DNA of 39,072 bases from Lutispora sp. (lineage in GTDB: Bacteria > Bacillota > Clostridia > Lutisporales > Lutisporaceae): contig JAQUTA010000005.1 of the NCBI GenBank assembly GCA_028709965.1, positions 16,625 to 55,696 of the forward strand, given 5' to 3'. Positions 1 through 7,898 of this stretch are shown here, one piece after another. The notes under the pieces were generated by a model. The model searched no databases and had not been told where the DNA came from. It saw only the letters and a list, made by a program, of their open reading frames with translations. Position numbers and translations under genes: made by a program. Numbering within the stretch: position 1 is the stretch's first letter; each line of letters opens with the position of its first letter.

Positions 1-194
1 GGATAGGATAAACTCTCATTGTAATCCAACTCAGCTACATCCTCTGGAGCATATAACCTTTTTACCTCGATTCCTGAAGTGGTAACAAACTTAGTCTTTC
101 TTTCTGGATTCCTTGCCAAAACTTTAGAAATTTTTGTGTTTTCCCAATTTTGTCTTTCTGCTTTTTGAGCATCAAGCTTATCTTTGTTATACAT
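1..194 (-). CDS. Methylmalonyl-CoA mutase-like large subunit, N-terminus (partial)
   Basis: Reading frame open from an ATG at 192-194 to the window edge, so only the first 64 or so residues are present. The start is set by GGGAGG at 201-206, about six bases upstream. The translation begins MYNKDKLDAQKAERQNWENT and contains the stretch PERKTKFVTTSGIEVKRLY, followed by a DYNESLSYP-type segment. This matches the N-terminal substrate-domain entry of the methylmalonyl-CoA mutase family, B12-dependent carbon-skeleton mutases that interconvert methylmalonyl-CoA and succinyl-CoA or related acyl-CoA pairs. The B12-binding domain and substrate residues lie outside the window, so methylmalonyl-, ethylmalonyl- and isobutyryl-CoA mutases cannot be told apart. 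It is separated from fhs by a terminator and has its own promoter candidate. Confidence 0.75.
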   Translation of the reverse strand, partial: MYNKDKLDAQKAERQNWENTKISKVLARNPERKTKFVTTSGIEVKRLYAPEDVAELDYNESLSY

Positions 195-364
195 GCTTAG
201 CCTCCCATATTAAAAATAATATTTGTGCTTTAATAGTTTAAATATAAGGGTATGTAAATAATCCACAAACATCAATCAATTTTTCAACAAATTTTGTAAA
301 CCTTATTGAAATATTTGAATGATATCTTTCATTTTTGTTTAAATCTGCAAGTTTTCCTTCTTTA

Positions 365-393
365 ATTCTATCTTATCATATTCCAAATGTAAA
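365..393 (-). promoter_or_regulatory. Sigma-A promoter candidate for the mutase gene
   Basis: On the minus strand, -35 TTTACA (388-393), a 17-base spacer and -10 TAGAAT (365-370), each one base off consensus. Transcription would start near 358, leaving a leader of about 160 bases. Confidence 0.5.
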
Positions 394-471
394 GGGTACT
401 ATAAAATTTGTTTTTCTCATTTTTTCCTACACATTGTGTATTATACCTCAAATTTCTAATTGAGACCATTT

Positions 472-496
472 AAAAAGCGGCTTTCGCCGCTTTTTT
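472..496 (-). terminator. Intrinsic terminator after fhs
   Basis: Stem GCGGC/GCCGC with a four-base loop, flanked by A and T runs on both sides (AAAAAGCGGC and GCCGCTTTTTT), so it could work in both directions. It lies 13 bases past the fhs stop. Confidence 0.85.
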
Positions 497-508
497 ATTT
501 ACCTATAA

Positions 509-2176
509 TTAGAACAACCCCGTAATGACACCTTTTTCGTCAACATCTATCTTTTCTGCTGCAGGAATCTTGGGCAGTCCGGGCATAACCATGATATCAC
601 CTGTTAGCGCAACTATGAAGCCGGCACCTGCTGATACCCTTACTTCCTTGACTGTTATTTCGAAGTCTTGAGGTCTCCCTATAAGCTCCGGATTATCCGA
701 CAAAGAATACTGTGTCTTAGCCATGCATATGGGGTACTTATCTAAGCCTAAATCTTCCAGAAGCTTTATTTCTTTTTCTGCTCTTCCTGTATACTGCACC
801 CCTTTAGCTCCATAGATTTCCTTTGCTATCTTTCCTATTTTCTCTTTAATGCTTTCATTTTCATCATATATGAATTTAAAACTGTTTTTTTGGTCACAAG
901 CTGCTACAACCTTTGATGCCAAATCCTCGCCGCCTGCTCCACCCTTTTCCCATACATCACAAATGGAAGCCTCTACACCTTGAATTCTGCAAAGGTCCAT
1001 GAGTTTTGCAACTTCTGCTTCAGTATCTGTAACAAATTTGTTTATTGCAACAACCGCGGGAACACCAAATTTATTTACATTTTCTATATGCTTCTTGAGA
1101 TTTTCAAAGCCTTTTTCCAATGCAGGTACATTTTCCTGACCTAAATCAGTCTTTTTTACTCCGCCATGCATCTTGAGAGCTCTTACAGTTGCCACTATTA
1201 CCACAGCTGAAGGTGCTATACCACCATAGCGGCATTTGATATCCATGAATTTCTCTGCACCAAGGTCTGCGCCAAAACCTGCTTCAGTGATCAAATAATC
1301 CACAAGTTTTAAGCCTAACTTCGTTGCCATAATGCTGTTGCAGCCATGGGCTATATTTGCAAAAGGTCCCCCATGTATAAAGGCAGGAGTGTTTTCCAAT
1401 GTTTGCACCAGATTCGGCTTGATAGCATCCTTGAGGAGTAGTGTCATAGCTCCATGAACCTTTAAATCTCCTGCAGTAATAGGTTTGTTTTCATAACTAT
1501 AACCTATTATTATTCTTGAAAGCCTCTCCTTCAAATCCATTATGCCCGTTGAAAGACAAAGTATTGCCATTATCTCTGAAGCAACTGTTATCATAAAGCC
1601 ATCTTGTCTTACAAATCCATTTACCTTTCCGCCCAATCCAACGACCACTTCCCTTAGAGCTCTGTCATTCATGTCTAATACTCTTTTCCATACTATCTGC
1701 CTAGAGTCAATCCCTAGAGCATTTCCTTGGGTTATATGATTATCTATTGCAGCTGAAAGCAAATTATTAGCAGTGGTTATAGCATGAAAATCTCCTGTAA
1801 AATGAAGGTTAATATCTTCCATGGGTACAACTTGAGCATAACCGCCTCCAGCAGCTCCGCCCTTTACACCAAATACTGGCCCTAGAGATGGCTCTCGAAG
1901 TGCTATGGCGGATTTCTTGCCCAGTATTGCCAGAGCTTGCCCCAATCCTACAGTAGTTGTTGATTTGCCTTCTCCTGCCGGCGTAGGTGTTATTGCAGTA
2001 ACCAAAACCAATTTGCCATCTTCTTTATCCTTGAGCCTATCCCAAATACTTAAATTGACTTTTGCTTTATACCTGCCGTATAATTCTACTTCTTCTTCAG
2101 CAATTCCAATGTCCTGAGCTATGTCCATAATTGGCTTCATCTTAGCTTCTTGGGCTATTTGTATATCTGTTTTCAT
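509..2176 (-). CDS. fhs: Formate--tetrahydrofolate ligase
   Basis: ATP-dependent ligation of formate to tetrahydrofolate giving 10-formyl-THF, a cytoplasmic one-carbon enzyme used for purine and formyl-Met synthesis and, in acetogenic or purine/amino-acid-fermenting clostridia, in the methyl branch of the Wood-Ljungdahl or glycine pathways. At 555 residues it has the normal length. The family P-loop [13 protein letters not shown] is at about residues 63-75, and the conserved [19 protein letters not shown] segment follows near residue 94. The ATG is preceded by AGGAGGT at about ten bases. It lies downstream of ftsH, separated only by the ftsH hairpin, and ends in a strong terminator. No folD, fchA or other pathway genes are in the window, so the pathway it serves is not shown. 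Confidence 0.97.
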   Translation of the reverse strand: MKTDIQIAQEAKMKPIMDIAQDIGIAEEEVELYGRYKAKVNLSIWDRLKDKEDGKLVLVTAITPTPAGEGKSTTTVGLGQALAILGKKSAIALREPSLGPVFGVKGGAAGGGYAQVVPMEDINLHFTGDFHAITTANNLLSAAIDNHITQGNALGIDSRQIVWKRVLDMNDRALREVVVGLGGKVNGFVRQDGFMITVASEIMAILCLSTGIMDLKERLSRIIIGYSYENKPITAGDLKVHGAMTLLLKDAIKPNLVQTLENTPAFIHGGPFANIAHGCNSIMATKLGLKLVDYLITEAGFGADLGAEKFMDIKCRYGGIAPSAVVIVATVRALKMHGGVKKTDLGQENVPALEKGFENLKKHIENVNKFGVPAVVAINKFVTDTEAEVAKLMDLCRIQGVEASICDVWEKGGAGGEDLASKVVAACDQKNSFKFIYDENESIKEKIGKIAKEIYGAKGVQYTGRAEKEIKLLEDLGLDKYPICMAKTQYSLSDNPELIGRPQDFEITVKEVRVSAGAGFIVALTGDIMVMPGLPKIPAAEKIDVDEKGVITGLF

Positions 2177-2214
2177 CTATGTATGTACCTCCTATTTAGA
2201 TTTATATTAAATTA

Positions 2215-2238
2215 AAGGAATGGTTTTAACCATTCCTT
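2215..2238 (-). terminator. Hairpin at the ftsH stop codon
   Basis: An 11-bp perfect stem AAGGAATGGTT/AACCATTCCTT with a two-base loop as written; the ftsH stop codon lies inside it. On the minus strand the tail is TTTAATTTAATAT, a weak U-tract, so termination may be partial with read-through into fhs. Confidence 0.6.
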
Positions 2239-4048
2239 ATGCATTTGCAAATATCTCCTCGAACTCATCTTTGTCCAGCTTTTCTCTTTCAAGCAAAGCA
2301 TTGGCAACCCCATGAAGTTTGTCTATATTAGCTCTGAGAATTGCTTCAGCCCTCTGATAACCATTTTCTACTATTCCTCTTATCTCTCTATCTATATTGG
2401 CTGCAACTTCCTCGCTATAATTCCTGCTTCTGGCAAAATCTTTTCCTAAGAATACCTCATCATGATCTGTGCCAAAAGTCATGGGTCCTAACTTATCACT
2501 CATACCATATTCAGTTACCATCTTCCTTGCTATGCTTGTAGCTCTTTCCAGATCATTTTTGGCTCCGGTGCTTATGTCATCTAAGACTACCTTTTCCGCT
2601 ACACGTCCCCCCATAAGGGTCACAATCTGGTCTTCCAATTCTATCTTTGACGTATAAAACTTATCTTGCTGAGGAAGAGAAATAGTATAACCTCCGGCCC
2701 TTCCCCGTGGAATAATGGATATTTGATGAACCGGATCTGCATTAGGGATAAGCTTTTGCACCACTGCGTGACCGGCCTCGTGATATGCAGTAAGCTTTCT
2801 ATCCTGCTCACTGACCACCCTGCTCTTTTTCTCCGGTCCTGCCAATACTCTAAGAGTTGCCTCTTCGAGCTCTTCCATATCAATCTTCTTTTTATCTTTT
2901 CTTGCAGCCATAAGAGCAGCTTCATTCATAAGGTTTTCAAGGTCTGCAGGTGTAAATCCAGGTGTACTCTTAGCCAATGTTCCTAGGCTTATGCTTTCGC
3001 CTAATGGCTTATTTCTAGCATGAATCTGAAGTATTTGTTCTCTTGCCTTTACATCAGGTATTCCTACCATAATCTGTCTATCAAATCTTCCGGGTCTGAG
3101 TAGTGCCGGATCGAGTATATCAGGTCTATTAGTAGCTGCAATAATTATTATGCCCTCATTTAGATTAAACCCATCCATCTCGACGAGAAGTTGATTTAGT
3201 GTCTGCTCTCTTTCATCATGTCCTCCACCTAGTCCTGCTCCTCTTTGTCTTCCTACCGCATCTATTTCATCTATGAAAATTATGCAAGGAGAGCTTTTCT
3301 TGGCTTGCTCAAATAAGTCTCTTACTCTTGAAGCTCCAACTCCTACAAACATCTCCACGAAATCCGAACCGCTTATGCTGAAGAAAGGAACTCCCGCTTC
3401 TCCGGATACTGCCTTAGCAAGATAGGTCTTGCCTGTGCCCGGAGGTCCAACCAGCAAAACTCCCTTTGGTATTCTAGCTCCCAGCTCAATAAATCGTCTG
3501 GGCTGCTTGAGGAAATCAACTATCTCGCCCAATTCTTCCTTTTCTTCATCGGCCCCTGCTACATCAGCAAAGGTAACCTTCTTCTTGTCATCAGCTAAAA
3601 GCTTTGCCTTGCTCTTGCCAAAAGACATTACCCTATTTCCTCCCCCTTGGGTCTGTTGGGTAAATATAAAGAAAAAAACTATAAGCAGAACAAACAATGC
3701 GGCTGACGGCAAAATCGAAAGCCATACAGAGGTTTGCTGAGGTTTTTCATATATTATATTGAGAGAGCCCCTTTCAGCATAATCTTGCGCCAATTGATTA
3801 AACTGCACACTGGGCACTGTAGTCTCAAATTTTTTACCATCACTGAGCTTTCCGGTGATTACTGATGTAACACCTAAATCGCTCACATATATTTCTCCTC
3901 TTATTCTTTTACTTTCTACTTCTGAAATAAACTGGGTATAAGAAAGCTTAGTCTTTCCTTCGCCGGTATTGCTGAATATTTGGGCGAAGAATATGATTAT
4001 TATAAAAATCAGTACATAAAAGCTTATACCCTTTAAAAACTTTCTCAA
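2237..4048 (-). CDS. ftsH: ATP-dependent zinc metalloprotease FtsH
   Basis: Membrane-anchored AAA+ protease that extracts and degrades membrane and regulatory proteins. Visible parts in order: membrane segment at residues 7-24, extracytoplasmic domain, second membrane segment at 107-130, Walker A GPPGTGKT at 201-208, Walker B IIFIDEID near 256-263, second region of homology [19 protein letters not shown] at 305-323, zinc site HEAGH at 423-427 and the third zinc ligand Asp499 in NDLERAT. The 603-residue length is typical. The start is a TTG, chosen because GAGGAGGG lies six bases upstream. It sits last in the spoIIE-yabS-kinase-tilS-hpt-ftsH order shared with Bacillus and also has its own promoter candidate just after hpt. 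Confidence 0.97.
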   Translation of the reverse strand: MRKFLKGISFYVLIFIIIIFFAQIFSNTGEGKTKLSYTQFISEVESKRIRGEIYVSDLGVTSVITGKLSDGKKFETTVPSVQFNQLAQDYAERGSLNIIYEKPQQTSVWLSILPSAALFVLLIVFFFIFTQQTQGGGNRVMSFGKSKAKLLADDKKKVTFADVAGADEEKEELGEIVDFLKQPRRFIELGARIPKGVLLVGPPGTGKTYLAKAVSGEAGVPFFSISGSDFVEMFVGVGASRVRDLFEQAKKSSPCIIFIDEIDAVGRQRGAGLGGGHDEREQTLNQLLVEMDGFNLNEGIIIIAATNRPDILDPALLRPGRFDRQIMVGIPDVKAREQILQIHARNKPLGESISLGTLAKSTPGFTPADLENLMNEAALMAARKDKKKIDMEELEEATLRVLAGPEKKSRVVSEQDRKLTAYHEAGHAVVQKLIPNADPVHQISIIPRGRAGGYTISLPQQDKFYTSKIELEDQIVTLMGGRVAEKVVLDDISTGAKNDLERATSIARKMVTEYGMSDKLGPMTFGTDHDEVFLGKDFARSRNYSEEVAANIDREIRGIVENGYQRAEAILRANIDKLHGVANALLEREKLDKDEFEEIFANA

Positions 4049-4088
4049 AAATTACCCTCCTCTAAACCGTGTTACCTACAATAGAATA

Positions 4089-4117
4089 ATTTTATCATAG
4101 GAAACTATAAATTACAA
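4089..4117 (-). promoter_or_regulatory. Sigma-A promoter candidate for ftsH
   Basis: On the minus strand, -35 TTGTAA (4112-4117), a 17-base spacer and -10 TAAAAT (4089-4094), in the short gap between the hpt stop and the ftsH ribosome site. This fits separate heat- or stress-responsive expression of ftsH, but no operator is visible. Confidence 0.5.
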
Positions 4118-4657
4118 TTAGGAATATACCTCGGGTTTCAGAATGCAAACGAAGGGCAAGTTCCTATAAGTTTCTGCATAATCAAGCCCATACCCAACAA
4201 CAAACTCATCAGGAATATGAAAACCTACATACTCTAAATCAACCTCTGCTTTTCTTCTATCCGGCTTTTCCAATAGGGTACATATCTTTACGCTGCTAGC
4301 ATTTCTGGATTTAAGATAATCAACGAGGTAGTTCAATGTAAGACCGGTATCTACAATATCCTCTACAATTAATATATCCTTGCCTGCTATATCCTTCTCC
4401 AAGTCCTTAACAATTCTTACCACACCAGAGGATTTGGTAGAAGAGCCATAACTGGAAACCACCATGAAATCCATAGTAAGAGGCAGGTTTATCTCTCTTA
4501 TCAAATCAGATAAAAATACCACACAGCCTTTTAGTATTCCTACTACCATCAGGTTCTTATCTTTATAATCATTAGTGATTTTCTCACCCAGTTCCTTTAC
4601 TTTTTCTTTTATTTCACTTTGATTTATAAGTATCTTAAGTATATCGCTATTCATCAT
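4118..4657 (-). CDS. hpt: Hypoxanthine(-guanine) phosphoribosyltransferase
   Basis: Purine salvage enzyme that joins hypoxanthine or guanine to PRPP to give IMP or GMP in the cytoplasm. The PRPP-binding loop VEDIVDTG is at about residues 98-105, preceded by a run of beta-strand residues (ILIVED); the C-terminal YVGFHIPDEFVVGYGLDYAE segment is typical of HPRT. Length 179, as expected. Two adjacent ATG codons (4655-4657 and 4652-4654) are possible starts; the GGGGG ribosome site gives 4 and 7 bases of spacing, which favours the second slightly. The start overlaps the end of tilS, suggesting translational coupling, the same arrangement as in Bacillus where TilS and HprT also interact with ftsH regulation. 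Confidence 0.95.
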   Translation of the reverse strand: MMNSDILKILINQSEIKEKVKELGEKITNDYKDKNLMVVGILKGCVVFLSDLIREINLPLTMDFMVVSSYGSSTKSSGVVRIVKDLEKDIAGKDILIVEDIVDTGLTLNYLVDYLKSRNASSVKICTLLEKPDRRKAEVDLEYVGFHIPDEFVVGYGLDYAETYRNLPFVCILKPEVYS

Positions 4658-6047
4658 ATGTCCCCCTTAATATGTTTATCATAATGGCTTCTTTTGTATC
4701 CTTGGTTATTTTATACTTATCGCTCAATCTTTTCCCTAAAACCCAGACAATTTCCTTGCCATCTGCAATTAGGAAAACATTATCCCTCTCATCCCGAGGT
4801 ATCTTTTCATCAATAAAGTATTCCTTTAACTTTTTAGAGCCTTTCAGACCTATGGGAGAAAAAATATCTCCCTCCAGCCGATTTCTTAATACCAGCTCTT
4901 CCTTTATCTTAGCTTTATCAATATAAACCCTTTGCTTGTCTTTTTTTACATCAGTAATTTGGGATGCATCTATGGTTGTCAGCCTGATACTAAAACCAAG
5001 CAAAGCAGCAATGTTGTCCCTGTCATCCTCCAACCTTAAATAGTACTTATCAATTTCATCCTTCGTATCAAATTTCAATATCATTTTGTCATAAGATACA
5101 TAAGCTTTGATATTGCCAGGCAATATAACAGCCGCTCCTGTGCTCTTGTCCAGTAAATCTACTACTGTTTCAATATTTTTGTACTCGATCCCTCTTAGGC
5201 TGCCTGAAAGCTCTTCTATACCCATCCTGATAATTCTTCTCATAAGAGCAGGATGGATATTATTCAATTTATTAATATTATATTCTATACTATTTTCGCC
5301 TATTATTGCAATCTCTAAAAATACAATTTTAGCCTCTTTATTAAAAAAATCATTTTCCAGGGTCACAATATCAGAAAATCTATGTAAAGTGCTCATTATA
5401 TTGGCATTGAAATTTTTCTCTATATAAGGTATAAGCTCAAGCCTAACCTTATTTCTGCCATATATGGGTTCTAGGTTTGTTTTATCTATTCGAGGGTTTA
5501 GTGCTTTTTCTTCACAATAGGCTTCGATTTCATCTCTTCTAACATTAATTAGAGGTCTTATTATTTCTCCTCGGGCGGCTTCAATTCCTTTCAAACCATC
5601 TATTCCACTGCCTCTAAATAGATTCATAAGCACTGTTTCTACATTATCGTTCATATTATGAGCTACTGCAATTTTATTTGCTCCAACCTCATTTGCAACC
5701 TCTTTAAATAGCCTATACCGAATCTCTCTTCCTGCTTCTTCTGAAGACAATCCGTTCTCCTTAGCATAGGCAGTCACATTAAAAACCTGAATAAAGGCAT
5801 CTATGCCCCACTCTTTGCATATTTCTTTCACATAAAGCGCATCCTCATCTGCATCTTTTCCTCTGAACTGATGGTTGAGATGAGCTGCATATATTTTTAA
5901 CCCCAAGGCCTCCTTGAGCTCTAGAAGCACATGAAGCAAGCACAAGGAGTCAGGTCCTCCTGATAATCCAACGACTATAGAATCTCCATGGTCAAGCATA
6001 CTATATTTTTTTATTGTCTGTTCAACAACCAAAGCCAGGTCTCTCAT
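4647..6047 (-). CDS. tilS: tRNA(Ile)-lysidine synthase
   Basis: ATP-dependent modification of C34 in the CAU-anticodon tRNA-Ile to lysidine, which changes both charging and decoding to AUA. The N-type PP-loop SGGPDS is at residues 29-34, followed by the NHQFRGKDADEDA and HNMNDNVETVLMNLFRGSG segments characteristic of TilS. The C-terminal third carries the TilS substrate-binding part (EGDIFSPIGLKGSKKLKEYF). At 466 residues the length is right. It follows the kinase gene but is separated by 194 bases that contain one copy of the three-hairpin repeat, so transcription of tilS may be affected by that element. Confidence 0.96.
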   Translation of the reverse strand: MRDLALVVEQTIKKYSMLDHGDSIVVGLSGGPDSLCLLHVLLELKEALGLKIYAAHLNHQFRGKDADEDALYVKEICKEWGIDAFIQVFNVTAYAKENGLSSEEAGREIRYRLFKEVANEVGANKIAVAHNMNDNVETVLMNLFRGSGIDGLKGIEAARGEIIRPLINVRRDEIEAYCEEKALNPRIDKTNLEPIYGRNKVRLELIPYIEKNFNANIMSTLHRFSDIVTLENDFFNKEAKIVFLEIAIIGENSIEYNINKLNNIHPALMRRIIRMGIEELSGSLRGIEYKNIETVVDLLDKSTGAAVILPGNIKAYVSYDKMILKFDTKDEIDKYYLRLEDDRDNIAALLGFSIRLTTIDASQITDVKKDKQRVYIDKAKIKEELVLRNRLEGDIFSPIGLKGSKKLKEYFIDEKIPRDERDNVFLIADGKEIVWVLGKRLSDKYKITKDTKEAIMINILRGTYDE

Positions 6048-6151
6048 ATGATATCAGCTCCACTCACATTCGTTAAAGACATTTCTAGTTTATTCTACAT
6101 AGAATTTAATTATCCTCTTTTTTAGAATGGCGAAAAGGGAGTTAAAGCTTT

Positions 6152-6284
6152 CAACACTGAACTAACCCGCCCTAAGTCCCCCGCATCTAGAGGCGGCGGG
6201 TGTCCCAGGGCGGTTAAGTCCAGTATGGACTCCACTAACATTCAGCGGGGGTTGATTCCCCCTCTGAATGAAGTCTCGTTCAAT
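6152..6284. repeat. Three-hairpin intergenic repeat, copy A
   Basis: A 133-base element matched by an inverted copy at 11082-11214, with about 14 differences in a hand alignment. Reading the plus strand it has three consecutive stem-loops: a GC-rich two-step stem (CCGCCCT 6167-6173 with AGGGCGG 6207-6213, inner CCCGC/GCGGG), a short stem AGTCCA/TGGACT (6217-6222 and 6226-6231), and a stem CATTCAG/CTGAATG (6239-6245 and 6264-6270) with inner GGGGG/CCCCC. It is far more GC-rich than its surroundings. The right end reads into the 3' end of the kinase gene and supplies its stop codon. No transposase or obvious target-site duplication is seen. It could be a MITE-like element or a mobile structured RNA or DNA element; family unknown to me. 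Confidence 0.9.
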
Positions 6285-7165
6285 TTCATAAGCATAAACC
6301 CTAATAAAAATACTAGAATTGCTATTATGGAATCTAGCCAAGAATCAATGCCAAACACCTTGTCCTTTTCACTCAAATCAATATTTCTAAGGTTTTTGAG
6401 AAATACTCTGCAACCTATTATATCACCCTTCAATACCTTCTCAATCAAATCAATAAGTGTTTTGGGGATATTGTCTTTCTTCAGAATATCCATTGCTGAC
6501 TTTATTTTATCTTTATCCGGTGTAAGCTTTCGCCCTATTAAAAGGGTCATAAGCAAAATTGCTGCACTAAAGGTTTGATAAGAGATGTCTGCAACCCTAT
6601 CTCCCAAACCCCAAGAACATCTGTCATACAAAGGCGTGTACTCCTTTACACCCTTTCCAAATTGGGTCAGGCTTCCGAAGTCCACTAAACGTATTGTAAG
6701 ATTCCTCTCATCAACCATTATGTTCTCATGCTTCAAATCAGAGTAAATCAAACCTTCATCATTAATGTCCGCTATAATCTGGAGTATTATTATGAAGATA
6801 TCTATTTTTAACTTCAGTGGTAAACTATCCTTCATAACTTTAGTCAAATTATATCCTTTAATATATTCCATTGCAAAATAGTGATATATCTCACCATGAA
6901 TCTCAAAATCGTCCAATTCATAGACTTTAGGAATATAGTCCTTGCCTTCATATCTTTTCATGACGTCATATTCCTTGGTAATGCTCATCATAGATTTGGT
7001 GACTTTCAAGGCTACAAGCCCTCTATGCTCATGGTTGGCTAAATATATTTCTCCCACGCCTCCACTGCCTATAGGTTTAATTATTTTATATTTGCCTTTA
7101 TACCAACGCCCTATTATTTCTTTGCATTTAACACTATACATAGTGGGCTTGCGCAGGAGCTTCAT
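6242..7165 (-). CDS. YabT-like membrane serine/threonine protein kinase
   Basis: Hanks-type kinase with a C-terminal membrane anchor, positionally equivalent to Bacillus YabT, a sporulation-linked kinase. Visible: glycine loop IGSGGVGEIY at 32-41, invariant Lys54 in VALKV, catalytic loop YSDLKHENIM at 141-150 (Asp143, Lys145, Asn148; the usual HRD is YSD), and DFG at 162-164. A single membrane segment spans about 276-293 and is followed by only a short tail. Residues from about 294 (KLNETSFRGGINPR) and the stop codon lie inside repeat copy A, so the original C-terminus was probably replaced. Start choice is uncertain: the ATG at 7163-7165 overlaps yabS by 32 bases; Met9 at 7139-7141 gives a tighter overlap. 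Neither has a strong ribosome site, so coupling to yabS translation is likely. Confidence 0.85.
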   Translation of the reverse strand: MKLLRKPTMYSVKCKEIIGRWYKGKYKIIKPIGSGGVGEIYLANHEHRGLVALKVTKSMMSITKEYDVMKRYEGKDYIPKVYELDDFEIHGEIYHYFAMEYIKGYNLTKVMKDSLPLKLKIDIFIIILQIIADINDEGLIYSDLKHENIMVDERNLTIRLVDFGSLTQFGKGVKEYTPLYDRCSWGLGDRVADISYQTFSAAILLMTLLIGRKLTPDKDKIKSAMDILKKDNIPKTLIDLIEKVLKGDIIGCRVFLKNLRNIDLSEKDKVFGIDSWLDSIIAILVFLLGFMLMKLNETSFRGGINPR

Positions 7166-7844
7166 ATTCTATTATCAAACCGGCAGCTGTCTCAATGGCA
7201 GGACCAGTGGGAGTCCCTCCGTACGCCTTTAAGGCTTTTAATCCCTTCTCAAGAATATGCATTTCAGTGGTAAACTCACAAGCCACATTTGCAGTACTTC
7301 CAATATCACCTGGATACGAAACTAATGCTACTCTGCTGATGCCCTTTCTATTGTTCAGTGCCTCCATCAAATCCACAACACAGTTTTTGGCCAATTCCAG
7401 CTTATTGGTCATGCTCTTGCTAGTATCCAACACTATGGCATACAGCAGATCAACCCTCTCTCCATAGTTTTCTATGAATTCAACCACTCTCATTCTGGAT
7501 TTGGGTTCAATGCTTGTTATATCCTGTCCTACAATTGATTTTAATTGTTTGCTCACTATACATTCCAGGGTATGATTCACAGTTTTCTGAGTCATAGCCT
7601 GCAAAGTCAAGCCCAGATCCTTAGGATAGCAATAATCACACAGACCACCGCCAGCCTTTGATATGGCCTCTATTTCCATGACATCTCCTTCCTCATTGCC
7701 TTCACTGTCAATAATGCCTATGGCGCTCACCGTAATCCCCATTTCTTTTGCCTTAGACGCTGCTTCTATTGGACTCACACCAATATTTGACCTTCCATCG
7801 GTAATAATAATCATCTGCCTTATAACTCCATATTCTTGAATCAT
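7134..7844 (-). CDS. yabS: YabS-like VWA-domain protein
   Basis: Soluble von Willebrand A-type protein of unknown role between spoIIE and the kinase, as in Bacillus. The 236 residues show MIDAS (metal-site) elements in an unusual order: the strand-plus-TDG element (MIIITDG, 11-17) comes first, DTSKS (140-144) is in the middle, and the GTPTGPA threonine loop (210-216) is near the end. In ordinary VWA domains the DxSxS element comes first and the TDG-type element last. A CDYC pair sits at 69-72. The start ATG has AGGAGGT six bases upstream, but that ribosome site is inside a 12-bp hairpin. The 3' end overlaps the kinase start. Function unknown; a scaffold or phosphorylation partner for the kinase or SpoIIE is only a guess. 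Confidence 0.85.
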   Translation of the reverse strand: MIQEYGVIRQMIIITDGRSNIGVSPIEAASKAKEMGITVSAIGIIDSEGNEEGDVMEIEAISKAGGGLCDYCYPKDLGLTLQAMTQKTVNHTLECIVSKQLKSIVGQDITSIEPKSRMRVVEFIENYGERVDLLYAIVLDTSKSMTNKLELAKNCVVDLMEALNNRKGISRVALVSYPGDIGSTANVACEFTTEMHILEKGLKALKAYGGTPTGPAIETAAGLIIEYEAPAQAHYV

Positions 7845-7851
7845 AAAAAAA

Positions 7852-7885
7852 CCTCCTTTTTTGTATTTATTGCCAAAAAAGGAGG
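7852..7885 (-). promoter_or_regulatory. Terminator-like hairpin overlapping the yabS ribosome site
   Basis: Perfect 12-bp stem CCTCCTTTTTTG/CAAAAAAGGAGG with a ten-base loop. On the minus strand the 3' arm is itself the yabS Shine-Dalgarno, directly followed by seven Ts and the ATG at 7842-7844. It can be read as the spoIIE terminator, as an attenuator, or as a structure that hides the ribosome site. Confidence 0.7.
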
Positions 7886-7898
7886 CATATATTCAAGC

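Larger units (their letters stand above)
195..508. other. Intergenic region between fhs and the mutase gene
   Basis: This 314-base gap has no coding signal. It holds the fhs terminator (472-496), a sigma-A promoter candidate for the mutase gene (365-393) and a 13-base palindrome TACACATTGTGTA at 428-440, about 35 bases upstream of the promoter -35, which could be an operator. The roughly 160-base leader after the promoter is very AT-rich, and I see no B12 riboswitch-like box in it. Confidence 0.5.

Noticed and set aside
195-358. Possible cobalamin riboswitch in the leader of the mutase gene
   Set aside because: The leader is almost pure AT with no B12-box-like or GC-rich helices.
2641-2925. 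Open frame of about 94 codons inside ftsH on the same strand
   Set aside because: It is a shifted frame within the well-supported ftsH; no ribosome site and no family resemblance.
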